Below, one piece after another: positions 1-13,147 of a stretch of 64,000 nt of DNA (position 1 is its first letter; every line of letters starts with the position of its first letter). This DNA is from Paramarasmius palmivorus (Eukaryota > Basidiomycota > Agaricomycetes > Agaricales > Marasmiaceae). A program made the translations under genes and the position numbers. The notes beneath the pieces are model-generated. The model worked only from the letters and a program-made list of their open reading frames with translations, ran no database searches and had not been told where the DNA came from. The stretch lies in assembly GCA_037176845.1 (NCBI GenBank), contig JAYKXP010000013.1, forward strand, positions 434,001 through 498,000, given 5' to 3'.

Positions 1-2065
1 TCAACTCATCCAAAAGGGACAACGAAGAGCGTGCATAGGGCGTGGTGAACTCCTGTCGTTATTTTTCTTGAAATGGCAACATCCGCACAACGGGCTGCAG
101 GCCTGAGGACCAGAATCCTGAGGAGGCATACCCCTCGAACAACGTGCTGACCTTTCCTGGGAGTTTTGGTATTGGGCCCAGAAAGTGGCATTGGTGGGTT
201 CCCCCTTCAGCGGATTTGGACTGACTCTTACTTGCCAACGGTTTTTAGCAGTCATATTGACGGCTCACATCGCTATGAATTGCGTCTCAAAAGGCAGGGA
301 AAAGGTCGAATCGAATAACTTCTCCACTCACGGTAAGCACGCCTCATCCGTTCCTTTTTTTCCTGACGTTTCGAAGGAAGCTGCTATATGGTAGAATCAT
401 CAAGATCAAAGACGTTTCAAAGCGCGAAGAATTTCTGTCGAACAACGGGCCAACTGAAGAGAACTGGCGAGAAGAGATCTGTTTCTGGCGTCTCTTTCCA
501 ACACGATTCATCGAGAAGGTATACTGTTCCACCGGAACCGCCGCGCACAGCTGCACGTATTGGCGGAGCCCATGTTGAAAATTTGGTCGCACGAGGTGTG
601 TATTGCTTTAGCTGTCCAGTACACGCCTAGCCTGATAGTATCCTGGCACTGATGCAGATACGCAAGTTTGGATATCACATTTCGATTACGGACGCCATAT
701 TCAGTGCTCTGCATCTGACGTGTTAGACTCGGAGGATCTTCCTTACTTCCTTGCCCTAGCCTTGTCACCACCACGTTTCAAGCAGCAAGAATTGGCCCAT
801 ACTTCTCAGATCGATGCTCACAATTTCCCTCCAAGAAGCAGGATATTGGGTATTTTCCGCCGAAGCTGGGAAAACAGGAGAGACCCTCGCTGTGGTCTTT
901 CTGAGCGTTCTCTATGGATATCGTATGGAACTCTTCGGCGACGCGAAGCTACCCTGAAACTATCGCATATGGAAACATCTCGCATAAGCGAGGTGACCAT
1001 CGTCGAACGAGCTAGGGAGTTATTGGATATACTCCCCTGCCTACCCGAGGTCCTAGGCAGTGCGGTAGGCTTTGTCGATCTCAATGCTTGCCACATTCAA
1101 CGGGGCTTTGGAATCGAAATGGACAGGAAGAAAATACCGCACAGAGTACCTTGTGCAATTATTTTGGTCACCTACTTTCCGTTGATATCGTTGACGACGG
1201 ACATGGAGTTGTTCAGGGCGGCTTTTGCCAGGCTTATTTGCTGTGAGTACTTACTTCTATGTCCTCCATGTTACTTCTAATTGATGTCGTCTAGGTCATG
1301 CAATTCTTTGGCTGTGTGGTATCAAACACGGCGATATTAATGTTGCGAGTTTGATGTGTAGCACGGATGGCACACCGACGCTGTGGGACTACGATTGCTG
1401 TTACCTCGCATGGGAGGAGAGCCCGACAGGATGCACCAGTACCGGAATTACGAAGTTCATGGCTTCAGAGTTGTTGACCAATCGTGCTATGGCAGTCGGA
1501 GTCCAAAAGGTCTACAGGCACGACGCAGAGGCGTTTGCCTGGGTGCTCTTGTGGATCCTCGGTCGCTACCGTGATGGCAAACAACTCGAACTTGGCGAGG
1601 GCAGGCTTTTTGATACCTGGGCAAGGAAAACCAACTATGCAGAGGTGAAGGAAAAGAGGCTTATGGCTTTTGCGTCTGCTGTGAAGCTGGAAGTGCAGAT
1701 TCCTCAGCCTCTGTCAGACTATTTCAGAGTCGATGCCTTCCAGTTCATTGGAAGCCTCAGAAACTCACAACTGGGACATGAAATGGCCATAGTGGAACTC
1801 GCAACCCAAGGAGCGTTCCTGGATCAACACTCGAAACAAGAGCTTGAAAGGAAACTAGCAGGGTTTGCGTCAACAACCTTTATTAGAAATGTTCTGAACA
1901 CACGGCTAGTTGCCAGTAGCGAGTACTCAGGTCTGGTTGAAGATGCCCTGGAAATCTACGTGGCGAGACATCTGTAGCCAGCTCCTGTAACATATTCGTT
2001 ATAGTGCTCGTCGAGAAGTGGGATCTATCGAGAACGAAATGCAAGATTGTATTCATTGACGAACC
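1..2065. repeat. Segmental duplication, left copy (partner about 5490-7480)
   Basis: The sequence from the window start through about base 2065 aligns by eye with about 5490-7480. This includes 270 bases of upstream DNA, for example GAGCGTGCAT at 27-36 and the same string near 5520, and the 3' flank CTCGTCGAGAA. Similarity continues to the first base, so the true left edge may lie outside the window. Only the two N-terminally truncated FunK1 copies lie in this duplicated unit. The full-length gene sits between them. Confidence 0.7.
388..1977 (+). CDS. Truncated FunK1-type protein kinase, copy 1 (probably catalytically dead)
   Basis: Exons 388-595, 658-1242 and 1295-1977 join in frame to a 491-residue protein. 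It matches the C-terminal two thirds of the full-length FunK1 kinase at 2474-5253. Visible kinase features are the N-lobe lysine in ATLKLSH, a catalytic loop HGDINVAS around residues 276-283, the DYD triplet that replaces DFG, FMASELL, and the YRHDAEAFAWVLLWILGRYRDGK helix. Family members have asparagine where this copy has serine (residue 283), so metal binding and catalysis should be impaired. A possible older first exon at 275-332 no longer joins in frame, because a small insertion near 388 shifts it into a stop. The start used here is therefore the first workable ATG. The whole segment is a divergent duplicate of 5490-7480. It could be a pseudokinase or a decaying gene. Confidence 0.6.
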
Positions 2066-2473
2066 ATGAAGGACATATTATAAACGCACTCATAGCTACT
2101 TGCAATCCTCTTCACTACTTGTAGCTATATCGAAGGAAACTTGAACAGAACTTGGAGGCCCTGAGAAAAGATGAAAATTGGACCAACTCGGTACCGATCA
2201 AAATTTAATTTTCTGTCCTCATACTTCCATATGCCGAAGCCTTATTGGATCTATCACCTTCTATCACCTCCGAAATAGCCAAACACACCGTTCCCAAGAG
2301 AACCAACAAGGCCAAAATCAAAAAAGGACAATTGAGGAAGAACGAGGAACGTGTTTAGAGCGTGGTTTGATGGAATATTGCTATTGTTCTCTGGAAGTGG
2401 CAATACTTGTGGGTCCACTGGTGGGCGAACATATATAAGGTCTATCTGGAGGCCAGTAAACGTCAATATACCA
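2066..2473 (+). promoter_or_regulatory. Intergenic region with TATA box for the full-length FunK1
   Basis: No convincing gene lies here. ATATATAAGG at 2431-2440 is a TATA-like element 34 bases upstream of the ATG at 2474. The preceding 100 bases weakly resemble the upstream DNA of the two truncated copies (an AGAGCGTGGT-like string followed by a GAAGTGGCAA-like string), so the promoter was probably duplicated with the genes. Confidence 0.45.
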
Positions 2474-5253
2474 ATGTCATCTCCTCCAGAGCCTCCCAAG
2501 ACTCCTGAACAGGCGAAGGTTATACCCAAATTTGCCACTCCTCACAATCCGGGTTCTGCTGGGGCTAGTGAAAACCTGGCTAGTCGCAAGTGCGTCACAA
2601 GAATCCCTCCGTCAATGCTCTAGTGGTTAACCTTTTCATCCTCGCAGTGTTTCCGCAATTGCGCCATATCATGCCCATGATCTTAGCAAGACCAAGACAT
2701 GTGCAATAGAGGATCTTTTTGCGCATCTACTCGGCAAGATACGGACTTCCAAAGTGGAAAGACCTGGTAAACAGTTACTGGACGAAGTTCTCGCGCTCGT
2801 ACTACCGTTATCGAATGTTGTCGATAAGACGGCTTCTCCCGAAGCGTTTGCAATGAAGCAGGAGCTCCAAAACTAGTACGCACCACGTTCACGGCGACTT
2901 CCATCGACAAATTCTAACGAATCATTCCTAAACAGTTGCCAGACTAAGGCGGAGAAAGAGCGCTATGCACCTTTTGTAGGAGCCGCTAACCATGCCCTGA
3001 AAGCCCTCAAATCCCTCAGATCCCCGTCAACCAACCCCGCTCCAGCACACACCGCAGATGATCGTGAGGACGCGCTCTGGTTTCATGTCATCGATCCGAC
3101 TACAATCCAGCCTGCCATTCCCGCAGGTATCTCTCAAGACCCTCACGACGGGAGCGAAGAGGATGATACTCGCCGCAAGCCAGACATCGTCACAGTATTC
3201 TTTCCTTCCATCTCGAGCTTTCACCCCGACATAGATTTAATTGGACTGGATGATATCCTCGATATCTGTGCGCGAACGAGGCCGATGCAGGGTACTGTGA
3301 CATGGGAAATCGTTATGAGTTCATGGGAGTTCAAGAAGGACAAGGACGCAATCGTGCTACCACCAGAGTTCTGGAAGGGTGCGTATAATCTACGGCAGAA
3401 TACCAAGTCGACTATCCCTCCTAGGCAAGGAGTTGTTAAAGAAGCGGATGAGTACATAGATGCACGAAAGAGGGGGGAGAAGCCTGAGCCGAGCGAGTCC
3501 ACTCATGGTGAGCATTTGTTGTGATTCGCTTATTTACTTCTCTCTGATGCGCGAGTACCAGAGGGAAGCAGCTCCAGAAATGTTAGGAGCAGAAAGAACG
3601 CACAGCCAGCTCAAAGTAAGGCATATCATACTCTAGGACTATAGCCGGAACTGATTTGGAATAGACGCCGAGCGTCGAGCAAGTGAACGCCTCAAGAGAG
3701 CTGGGGAAAAACGACCTGCTGGAGATGTTGATATTCCTTCCCACGAGAGCTCGTCGTCGAAAAAGAAAGCGGTCGCTCAGTACCCTAAGCCCCCCGCCGA
3801 GCTTCAAGTAGCAATGTATGCTGCCGAATCCATGAATTCACAATTGGGCAGAGCCTACGTACTCAACTTCGTTGTACGAGGTGCGGATGTTCATTGGTAC
3901 CTGGGGGCGCTCTAAAACTCATGTTGTAATTTGATCCAGATTCTCGTGTGTGGATTTGGTATTTTGATCGCGAAGGCCCCATCCAAAGCTCAGGATTCGA
4001 TATTTTGGAAGACCTCCCATATTTCCTTGTCTTGCTCTTCATATTGCAACGACTCAAGAGGGAGGACTGGGGGTTTGTTCCTCAATTTGGCACCGACAAG
4101 ATTTTTCTGGGAGGCAGGACATCGGACGTGTTCAATGTTAACAGAAAGGAAGGGATGAAAGCCCACTATGGTCTTTCTGGACGTTGTCCCCAGGTAGTAT
4201 ATGGGACTTTCCAGGGACGTCACGCTGCCCTGAAGTTATCGTACGCTGAAATTATTCGCACCAGCGAGGTAGCAATCATAGAAGAAGCTCGGAACTTGCT
4301 CGACGATCTACCAGATATGCTCGCCTGCCTCCCCGAGATCTTGGACACAGCAGACTTTGATGATCTCAATACTCATCACATCCGACAAGCGCTCTGTATT
4401 GCAACAGACGGGGACATAGTGCCGCACAGAATCCCTCGTGCGATCGTCTTTCCCTTCTACTTACCTCTCGTATCGTTAACGAGCGACATGGAGCTTTTCA
4501 AGTCAGCCTTTATCAGGCTTATGTGTTGTAAGTGTTTTATCCTGAATAGATGCTCCTCACTGACGTTTTCTAGGTCACGCGATTCTTTGGCTGCGCGGCA
4601 TTGAACACGGCGACATCAGTGTGTCGAACCTGATGTGTAGCGAGGGCATTCCAAAACTATGCGATTACGATTTGTCGCATCGAAGTTCTGATGAGAGGCC
4701 TTCGGGACTCACAAATACAGGAACCTTACGTTTCATGGCTTCAGAATTGCTTACTGGTCGCGCCATGCGTGGTAAAGTTAAGAAGGTCTACAGACACGAC
4801 GTAGAAGCATTTGGTTGGGTGCTCTTGTGGGTACTCGGTCGCTTCCGTGACGGCAAGCAACTTGAACTCAACGAGGGCAGACTTTTCGACCTTTGGGCGA
4901 GGCAGTTCGCTGTTGGCGATATGCAAACACAAAGGGAAGATGCTTGGGCGTCTATTTCCAGTGACGAGGGAGTTCAGTTTCCGCAGCCACTATCGGAGGA
5001 ATTCAAAGAAGATGCCATTCTATTCATATCAACCTTGCGGATTGCACACCACGATCTCAATTCAGCCCTCGAGAAGTTGAAATTCCCTCGCTATCCTTCG
5101 CGACAAGCTATCGAGCAGCAAGTAGCCCAGTTCAGGTCACCCGCATTCATCACAAGTGTTTTGGAAACATCACTAGTTGCCAATAGTGAGTACTCGGCTC
5201 TGGTCAAAGATGCCCTGAAAGTCTACCTAGAGAAAGAGAACAATGGACAATAG
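2474..5253 (+). CDS. FunK1 fungal-type protein kinase, full length
   Basis: Seven exons (2474-2589, 2648-2875, 2936-3507, 3562-3615, 3665-3880, 3940-4527, 4574-5253) give 817 residues with all splice phases matching. The N-terminal third carries the usual FunK1 region with RRKPDI and SSWEFKK. The kinase domain has the ATP-binding lysine in HAALKLSY near residue 494, catalytic loop HGDISVSN (H603, D605, N610), DYD at 622-624 and FMASELL. The conserved YRHDVEAFGWVLLWVLGRFR segment follows. FunK1 kinases are a basidiomycete-expanded serine/threonine kinase family of mostly unknown substrate, probably acting in the cytoplasm or nucleus. All key residues are present, so I infer an active enzyme. 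Exon sizes 2 and 3 (228 and 572 bases) are identical to those of the copy at 27842-30501. Confidence 0.9.
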
Positions 5254-5489
5254 GGAATTATAGGGAGATGGGTGTTTGTAGATAGCTCATGGTTGTAGAA
5301 CTCTCGTCAAGTGCGCAATACAAGTTTTGTATTTGGTGTTGTTCTAAGTGTTGTGCAATACTTCAAGCTTCAGGAGCAGGCAAGCAAGCGGTGTGGCCTA
5401 GAACGTGTGAATACTACTGGAAGCGCGCAGAAATCTGATGTCATTCTGTTCGTGTACCGCCTCCGGAATCGTCAATCAAACCTCTATCT

Positions 5490-7480
5490 CTAGCCAACTC
5501 ACCCAAAAAGAATCTTGAAGAGCGTGCATTGGGCGTGGTGAACCCCTGTCATTACCTTTCTCGAAATGGCAACATCCGCCCATAGGCTGCAGACCTGAGG
5601 ACCCAAAATGTGAAGGGTCGCACCCTCGAACAGCGTGCAGAGCTGTCTTGGAACTTTTTTTGTGCATCCAGAAAGTGCGTCCCTCCTTCAGCGAATCCAG
5701 AACCCAATACCTGATTCGTAATCGGCAACCTGTGTGTAGCAGTGATATCGGTGGTTCGCGTCATTATGGATTATGTTACAAAGAGCAGGGAGCAGGTCGA
5801 ATCGAATAGCTTCTCTGATCATGGTAAGCACAGTCTCATCCGTTCCTTTTGTTTTCTGACGTTTCAAAGGAAGTTGCTATAGAAGCACCAAGATCACGCA
5901 GACAGGCTAACCAGCATCTGGTAGACATGGAATGTCGAACAACGGGTCAACTAGAGAGGAACGGCGAGAAGAGATTTGTTTTTCGTGTCTCTTTTCAATA
6001 CGGTTCATCGAGAAGGAACGTTATTACACCGTGCACGGCTGCACTTATTGGCGGAGCTCAAGCTCTCAATTTCGTCGTACGAAGGTGCGTATCGCTTTAG
6101 TTGTCCATTACACGTGTAGCCTGATCGCATTCTGGTATTTAATACCTAATACAGGCACGCAAATCTGGATATCTCATTTCGATTATGGAGGCCATATTCA
6201 GCGCTCTGCGTCTGATGTGTCAGAGGCTATTCCTCGCTGCCCTAGTCTTCGCAAAGAATTAGATACTTTCCACCGCAGCCGTCAGGAAGACGGGCTAAAC
6301 CTTCATAGTGGTCTTTCTGGACGTTCTTCATGGATATTGTATGGAAATTTTCGGCGACGCGAAGCCTCCCTGAAACTATCACATGTGGAAACATCTCGCA
6401 CGAGCGAGGTAGCCATCATCGAGCAAGTTAGAGAGTCATTGGACATACTCCCCTGTCTACCTGAGGCCCTAGCCAGTGCCGCAGGCTTTCACGATCTCAA
6501 TACTTGCCACATTCAACAAAGCATCGGAATCAAACTGGACAGAAAGACAGCACTGGATAGATTACCTCGTGCGATTGTCTTTGACAACTATCTTCCGCTG
6601 GTATCGTTGACGACGGACATGGAGCGATTTAGGGCAGCTTTTGCGAGGCTTATTTGCTGTGAGTACTTCTATGTCCTCCACGTTGATTCCAACCGATTGT
6701 CGTCTAGGTCATGCAATTCTTTGGCTGTGTGGTATCGAACGCGGTGATATTAGCGTTGGGAATTTGATGTGCAGCAAGGATGGCACTCCGAAATTGTGTG
6801 ACTACGATCTATCGTACCTCAGTTGGGAGAAGATAGAGATAGGATTCACGAATACTGGGACGCTGAAATTCATGGCTTCAGAATTGCTTACCGATAATGC
6901 CATGAATGGTGAAGTCCAGAAAGTCTACAGACACGATGCAGAGGCATTTGCTTGGGTGCTCTTGTGGATACTCGGTCGCTACCGCGACGGTAAGCAACTC
7001 GATCAAGGTAGACTTTTTGACTCCTGGGCAGAGCAAGTCTCCTTTGCGGAGATAAATACAAAGAGGTCAACGGCTTTTACCTCTATCATGAACAAGAAAG
7101 CGGACTTCCCTCAGCCTCTGTCGAACAATTTCAGAGGCGAAGCCTTCGGCTTCATCGCGAAACTCAGAGGTGCTCATCTGTCTCACGAATCAGCCGTAGT
7201 GGAGCTTGCAGCCCAAGAGAGTTTTGAAGGTCCAAGTTCGAACCAGGAACTTGAAAAGGAGATAGCAGAGTTTAGGTCTGCTGCCTTTATCACAAAGGTT
7301 CTGAACACACGGCTAATTGCCAGTAGTGAGTACTCAGGCCTGGTTAAAGATGCCCTTAAGGTCTACATGGCCAAAGAGAACAATAGTCAATAGGGATCTG
7401 TAGCTAGCTTCTGTAACATGTTTGTATAAGGAATGCTCGTCGAGAACGCAATGCAAATTTTAGCTTCTGTATTCAATGAC
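5490..7480. repeat. Segmental duplication, right copy (partner 1-2065)
   Basis: This is the duplicate of the window start, beginning in the upstream string CCAACTCACCC and ending in the 3' flank after CTCGTCGAGAACGCAATGCAA. The two copies differ by many point changes and several small indels, so the duplication is not recent. Confidence 0.7.
5766..7393 (+). pseudogene. Truncated, frameshifted FunK1-type kinase, copy 3
   Basis: This copy lacks the N-terminal third of FunK1. A first exon at 5766-5822 (MDYVTKSREQ...) can join the next exon after an intron. At the splice site near 6081 there is one extra A (CGAAGGTGCG here, CGAGGTG in copies 1 and 2), which breaks the frame with the next exon. 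From about 6155 the kinase C-lobe is readable, with an intron at 6659-6707 and a final exon 6708-7393. The catalytic loop reads RGDISVGN, so the usual histidine of HGD is arginine. The DYD and FMASELL motifs are intact. An alternative start at ATG 5932 reads through the would-be intron and gives an open frame with only one intron. A gene finder could call that as a real gene. I favour a decaying copy. Confidence 0.55.
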
Positions 7481-7669
7481 TGTCTCGTACTACGATACTC
7501 GAAGACTAGATGGTGTAGGTGGTGCGGTACGACACTGGGTCTACAAACTCAATACTGCAGCGCTCGTAAGTTTCGATGTTACGCGTGGGTCCTCAACTAA
7601 TGGAAAAATACAGAACCCTTCGTTGAGTACTTAGTTTGTGATCATGACATAACTGTTCGGACTTGCCTG

Positions 7670-8216
7670 CTATTCTTCTGCCAATTCGAATCCAACCCAG
7701 ATAGCCTCAGAGCAACTATCACAGCCCGTCAAATGGATATCCTTCTCCATGTCAAGCTCCGTAATCCTATAAGCGCCACCACACCTACACCGATATCGCC
7801 AAGTCCCTTCGTGGCTCAAATCCTCCTCGAAATCTTCCAACGAAACCATCTGAGCAGGTCTTGGTCCGGGCACAGATGCTTTCTTCCCTTGGATCGCTGC
7901 ATCGTACTGGGCTCGCAGAGAAGGCGATGAGAGAGTATCGTAAGCATCCTTGATCGTCGCGATATCCATTGGCAAGCCGTTTACGCCTCGAGCTTTATCA
8001 GGATGATACTTCAACAGGGCTCGATGGTATGCCGTTTTCAGTTCTTCGGCAGAACACGTCCTGTCGACGCAGAGGACCGCGTAAAAGTCAACATCTGCGA
8101 TTTTGGCGTCCAGGATGATGGTGGTAAGGACCGAGTTGGAGTTTTTTGGGCGCTCACTGGCGCATCGTGCAACGAGTAGTAACGTAACTGGATTTTTTTG
8201 TGTCTCCCACACCCAT
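7670..8216 (-). CDS. DPH4: Diphthamide biosynthesis protein 4 (J-domain, CSL zinc finger)
   Basis: The main exon 8094-7670 encodes a J domain (DFYAVLCV, then YHPDK with the HPD triplet) followed by a CSL-type zinc module. The module has cysteines in CRCGG and CDSCSEAIWV near the C-terminus. This order is diagnostic of DPH4 (yeast JJJ3), the electron or iron donor and Hsp70 partner in the first step of diphthamide synthesis on elongation factor 2. No ATG precedes the J domain in this exon. The best solution is a 4-base first exon ATGG (8216-8213) spliced to 8094, giving a protein of 142 residues that begins MDVDFYAVL. The family is usually near 150-180 residues. The gene is convergent with the FunK1 copy 3 and divergent from MET17, with 275 bases between starts. 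Confidence 0.85.
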
Positions 8217-8423
8217 GTTGCCCCAGCTTGAACGTTCCTTCATTTCCCTCGATTTGGGTTCTTCTAATCCTTTTTTCCCGTTATTCGCCTCCTGTGATAG
8301 GACCGAAATCGTTTCAAGGAATGGCGTGATCCTTTGTCCATCATGTTCAAGCCGCCTTATGCTCACAGGACCGTGAACATCGATTACGAGCACGCCATTT
8401 TAGCGCCAGATTTTTTGCTCAAG

Positions 8424-8431
8424 TATATATA
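8424..8431 (+). promoter_or_regulatory. TATA-like element upstream of MET17
   Basis: TATATATA lies 60 bases upstream of the proposed MET17 ATG at 8492, inside the 275-base region shared with the divergent DPH4 gene. Confidence 0.4.
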
Positions 8432-8491
8432 CGACCGAGATGCCAATCGCCATCGATTTCTCCAGCTTCTTCTCCTCCATCATTCTCTGCA

Positions 8492-10336
<1,845 letters not shown>

Positions 10337-10722
10337 AGTCTTGGTGTGGGATTACAAGAAGCTATCATTATACCATTAAAGTGAATCTGTACCATATTGA
10401 AGTGCCTGTAGTAAAGCAAATGCATGAAAACGCTTCTGAAATCTGCATATGCACGAAGCGGGATGAGGGACTCTCGTGAACGCGTGACGTTACATAACCA
10501 TTTCTACGCGTGACAGGTCTGAGCCCCTTTTGAGTCTTTGTAAGTTTCACGCTCTTCCACTTTACCCTCACCATCACCATTGTTGGCAGGATTCTATCTT
10601 TGAACTGTTCGAACTGACGGTACATTCAGACTGGGGCCCTTGGTGAGTTTTACTGACTTGTCGAAGTGGTCGGTCTGAACTCATTTTCTCGTTTTCGAGT
10701 TCCGAGTCCAACCTGCCGAACG
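10337..10722. other. Intergenic gap between MET17 and the F-box gene
   Basis: I see no gene here. It should hold the MET17 3' end and the promoter of the next gene. The open frame continues upstream of the ATG at 10723 only through a GTG codon, so I did not extend the F-box gene into it. Confidence 0.4.
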
Positions 10723-12393
10723 ATGGAAACAAACGAACCGTGTTCTCGCTGCGGCCTCATCTCGAGGGTTCTGCAGGATGTTCCCGAACCTTCCTCCGCG
10801 GTCGTCAACCTCTACAAAGCGAACGATACGGCTAGCAACTCTGCCCGAAGAGTGCTCAAGGACGATCTAGCCATAGTACAGTCACGTATATGCGAAGTAT
10901 CAGACGATATTTCACGGTCGGAGGGCATGCTTGACACACTACGGCAGGAACACCAACGTCTTCTCGACATCGCAGACACGTACGGAGGCGTTCTACATCC
11001 CATACGTTACGTGCCAGTCGAAGTCTTGAATCGAATATTCGAGAGTTGCGTCGATACCAGCGCGTTCTATGATTTGAATTTGACCTACAAAGGGGATACC
11101 CTGAACACCTCAAAGCTACCTTGGAATTTGAGCTATGTCTGCCGCAGATGGAGAACAATGGTACTCACAAATCCTGTTCTATGGTCTTTTGTGGGTCTCC
11201 GTTTCCCAAATCCCAAGGAATCAAACGCCAAGGAACGACAGAAAGGGATGGTATTTCGACTACTCCTGCAGATCCAGCGATCCCGACAACAACCACTCGC
11301 TGTCGCTCTTGAAACTCATCACGAGCTGGATGAATACGATCCACTGCTTGTGGTGTTGTGCGCTCATTCAGCGCGATGGAAGGCACTGCGTATATTTTTC
11401 AACCAGGCGCGATTGCGAAGTTTTCAACGCTTATCATCCTTAATCAAAGGCAATATACCCGAGTTGCGACATATCCATCTGAGAGTTGGTAACCCTATTC
11501 CACTTCCTATCAACGACGCCGGGACCGCTATCGATGGATTCGAGTATGCACCCAAACTACAAGACCTCACGGTATGGGGACATACCCGTAGTCTTACCGA
11601 TGTCTTTCGAATGCCATGGGACCAGATTACACGATATCGTGTATTTGATGACCACTTGCGGTCAATCGAGGAAACCATGGACATTGAGGACCTATCCAGG
11701 ATGTCGAATCTCAGGATTTTTCACCAACTTCGAGGGTTTGTCAACCGAATCGTAACTTCCTCGCCTCTATGTCTCCCCTTCCTCCATACCGTCTCCTTTG
11801 TTGTACAAGGAAACGAGCCAAATTATGGAATCATCAACTCGTTGCTTGAGCTACTAACACTCAGCAACTTGCGCGACTTTCGGATCGAGGCAACATCTGA
11901 AATCCTATGTCTTCCTCAATTCCTTTCCCGTCACGCAAACACCCTTCGTACACTCAAACTGTACATCGGAGATCCCCTAGTAGTCGGTTCCCTGCTGGAG
12001 TCTGCGCCAGGTGTGGAGCATTTGGAGATACGGGGCGATTCTGTTGAAGTTCTTCGGGTCCTCTCTGATCGACATGATTCATCTGCACAATGCCGGTTAC
12101 TTCCGCGACTGCATAGATTAGCATTATGGACTTTGCGAGAGGAGGACACTCTCGACGCAGATTTGGTTCTGGCTACTGCACGCAGTAGAACGCGTCCCCG
12201 TAATCTCCAGATCCAATCCGACAGTACCAAGATCGACTCTGTTTACCAATTTCGAATTCTTCAAATTGACAGGGATTTCCAATTAAACGCGGGAACCTTG
12301 GGAGAACTGCAAGAATTACAGGCAAGTGGGCTTGAAGTGATCAGGGATCAGTTCAGGTGGTTTTTCCAAACACCTGGCGACCAGTGGACTTGA
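10723..12393 (+). CDS. F-box-like protein with C-terminal leucine-rich region
   Basis: This is a single exon of 556 residues. It opens with a short cysteine-containing stretch (CSRCGL). A helical, probably coiled-coil segment follows around residues 45-85. The F-box-like motif begins at about residue 93 (PIRYVPVEVLNRIFESC) and continues with WNLSYVCRRWR, WSFVGL. The rest is leucine-rich and irregular, as in the large mushroom family of F-box/LRR proteins, which are proposed substrate receptors of SCF ubiquitin ligases. No substrate can be inferred. The start at 10723 is the first in-frame ATG. Confidence 0.8.
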   Translation: METNEPCSRCGLISRVLQDVPEPSSAVVNLYKANDTASNSARRVLKDDLAIVQSRICEVSDDISRSEGMLDTLRQEHQRLLDIADTYGGVLHPIRYVPVEVLNRIFESCVDTSAFYDLNLTYKGDTLNTSKLPWNLSYVCRRWRTMVLTNPVLWSFVGLRFPNPKESNAKERQKGMVFRLLLQIQRSRQQPLAVALETHHELDEYDPLLVVLCAHSARWKALRIFFNQARLRSFQRLSSLIKGNIPELRHIHLRVGNPIPLPINDAGTAIDGFEYAPKLQDLTVWGHTRSLTDVFRMPWDQITRYRVFDDHLRSIEETMDIEDLSRMSNLRIFHQLRGFVNRIVTSSPLCLPFLHTVSFVVQGNEPNYGIINSLLELLTLSNLRDFRIEATSEILCLPQFLSRHANTLRTLKLYIGDPLVVGSLLESAPGVEHLEIRGDSVEVLRVLSDRHDSSAQCRLLPRLHRLALWTLREEDTLDADLVLATARSRTRPRNLQIQSDSTKIDSVYQFRILQIDRDFQLNAGTLGELQELQASGLEVIRDQFRWFFQTPGDQWT

Positions 12394-13147
12394 AGTGGCC
12401 GCTGGAGGTAGTCTAAGCCATTGTGCCGTGGTCTAAAGGTAAAGCAGAGTTTTTATTACCTACACTTCAAGTAGAACGACATGTATATCATTTTACGGAA
12501 TATTCTGAGTTGTGCACTAGAGCATATCTGCAACCTCATACATACTTGATCGCAAAAACGCTCGAAACAGTACGTAAAGTTCGAAATTTTGCGTCTGCAA
12601 ATATGCTCGACTCAGAGAGCTCGAGAGCTCAGAGTTATTCTGGCTTCTTCACGGTAGTTCCCCTCAGATCTACAGAACACCGATCCGTTGTTAGTAAAGA
12701 CTGTCTACGGGTCTGCGGAACCAGAATCTGAAAGTACTTACTACTTGGTGCTCGGACAGGTTCGGACTCCATAGAATGCAGTTTTCATTCAAGTTCTCTA
12801 TGGATACAAGTGTAGCTAAAAATGTAGTGCTGAAGTGGGCCATTGCCTCCTCTTGGCCTCCTCCAGTCCGTGCCAGAAACAGGAAAAACTTCACACAGGA
12901 ACAGGGATTTTGAAACGAGAAAACATCAGTACAAGTGCCAGTGGTTTCTCCTAGCGCCTGCGGACCAGCGGGCTGCTTGAGGCAGAGTCTAGACGGGTAG
13001 CAAGATCTGGCGGGGGAAAGACGACGGGATTGTGGCTTCTAGCAACGTGTTATCTGATTCCTGTACTTATGACGGGACAATAGTCATAGTGCATACAAAT
13101 GTGGATAATGTAATGGCTATAAACTCGAATTACAGACGAGTGAGTCC
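12394..13147. other. Intergenic region between convergent F-box and MIF2 genes
   Basis: I find no supported gene. It contains the 3' flanks of two convergent genes. Short open frames here lack codon or family support. Confidence 0.4.

Noticed and set aside
12415..12500. A possible tRNA near GCCGTGGTCTAAAGG
   Set aside because: I could not fold acceptor, anticodon and T arms with the required conserved bases.
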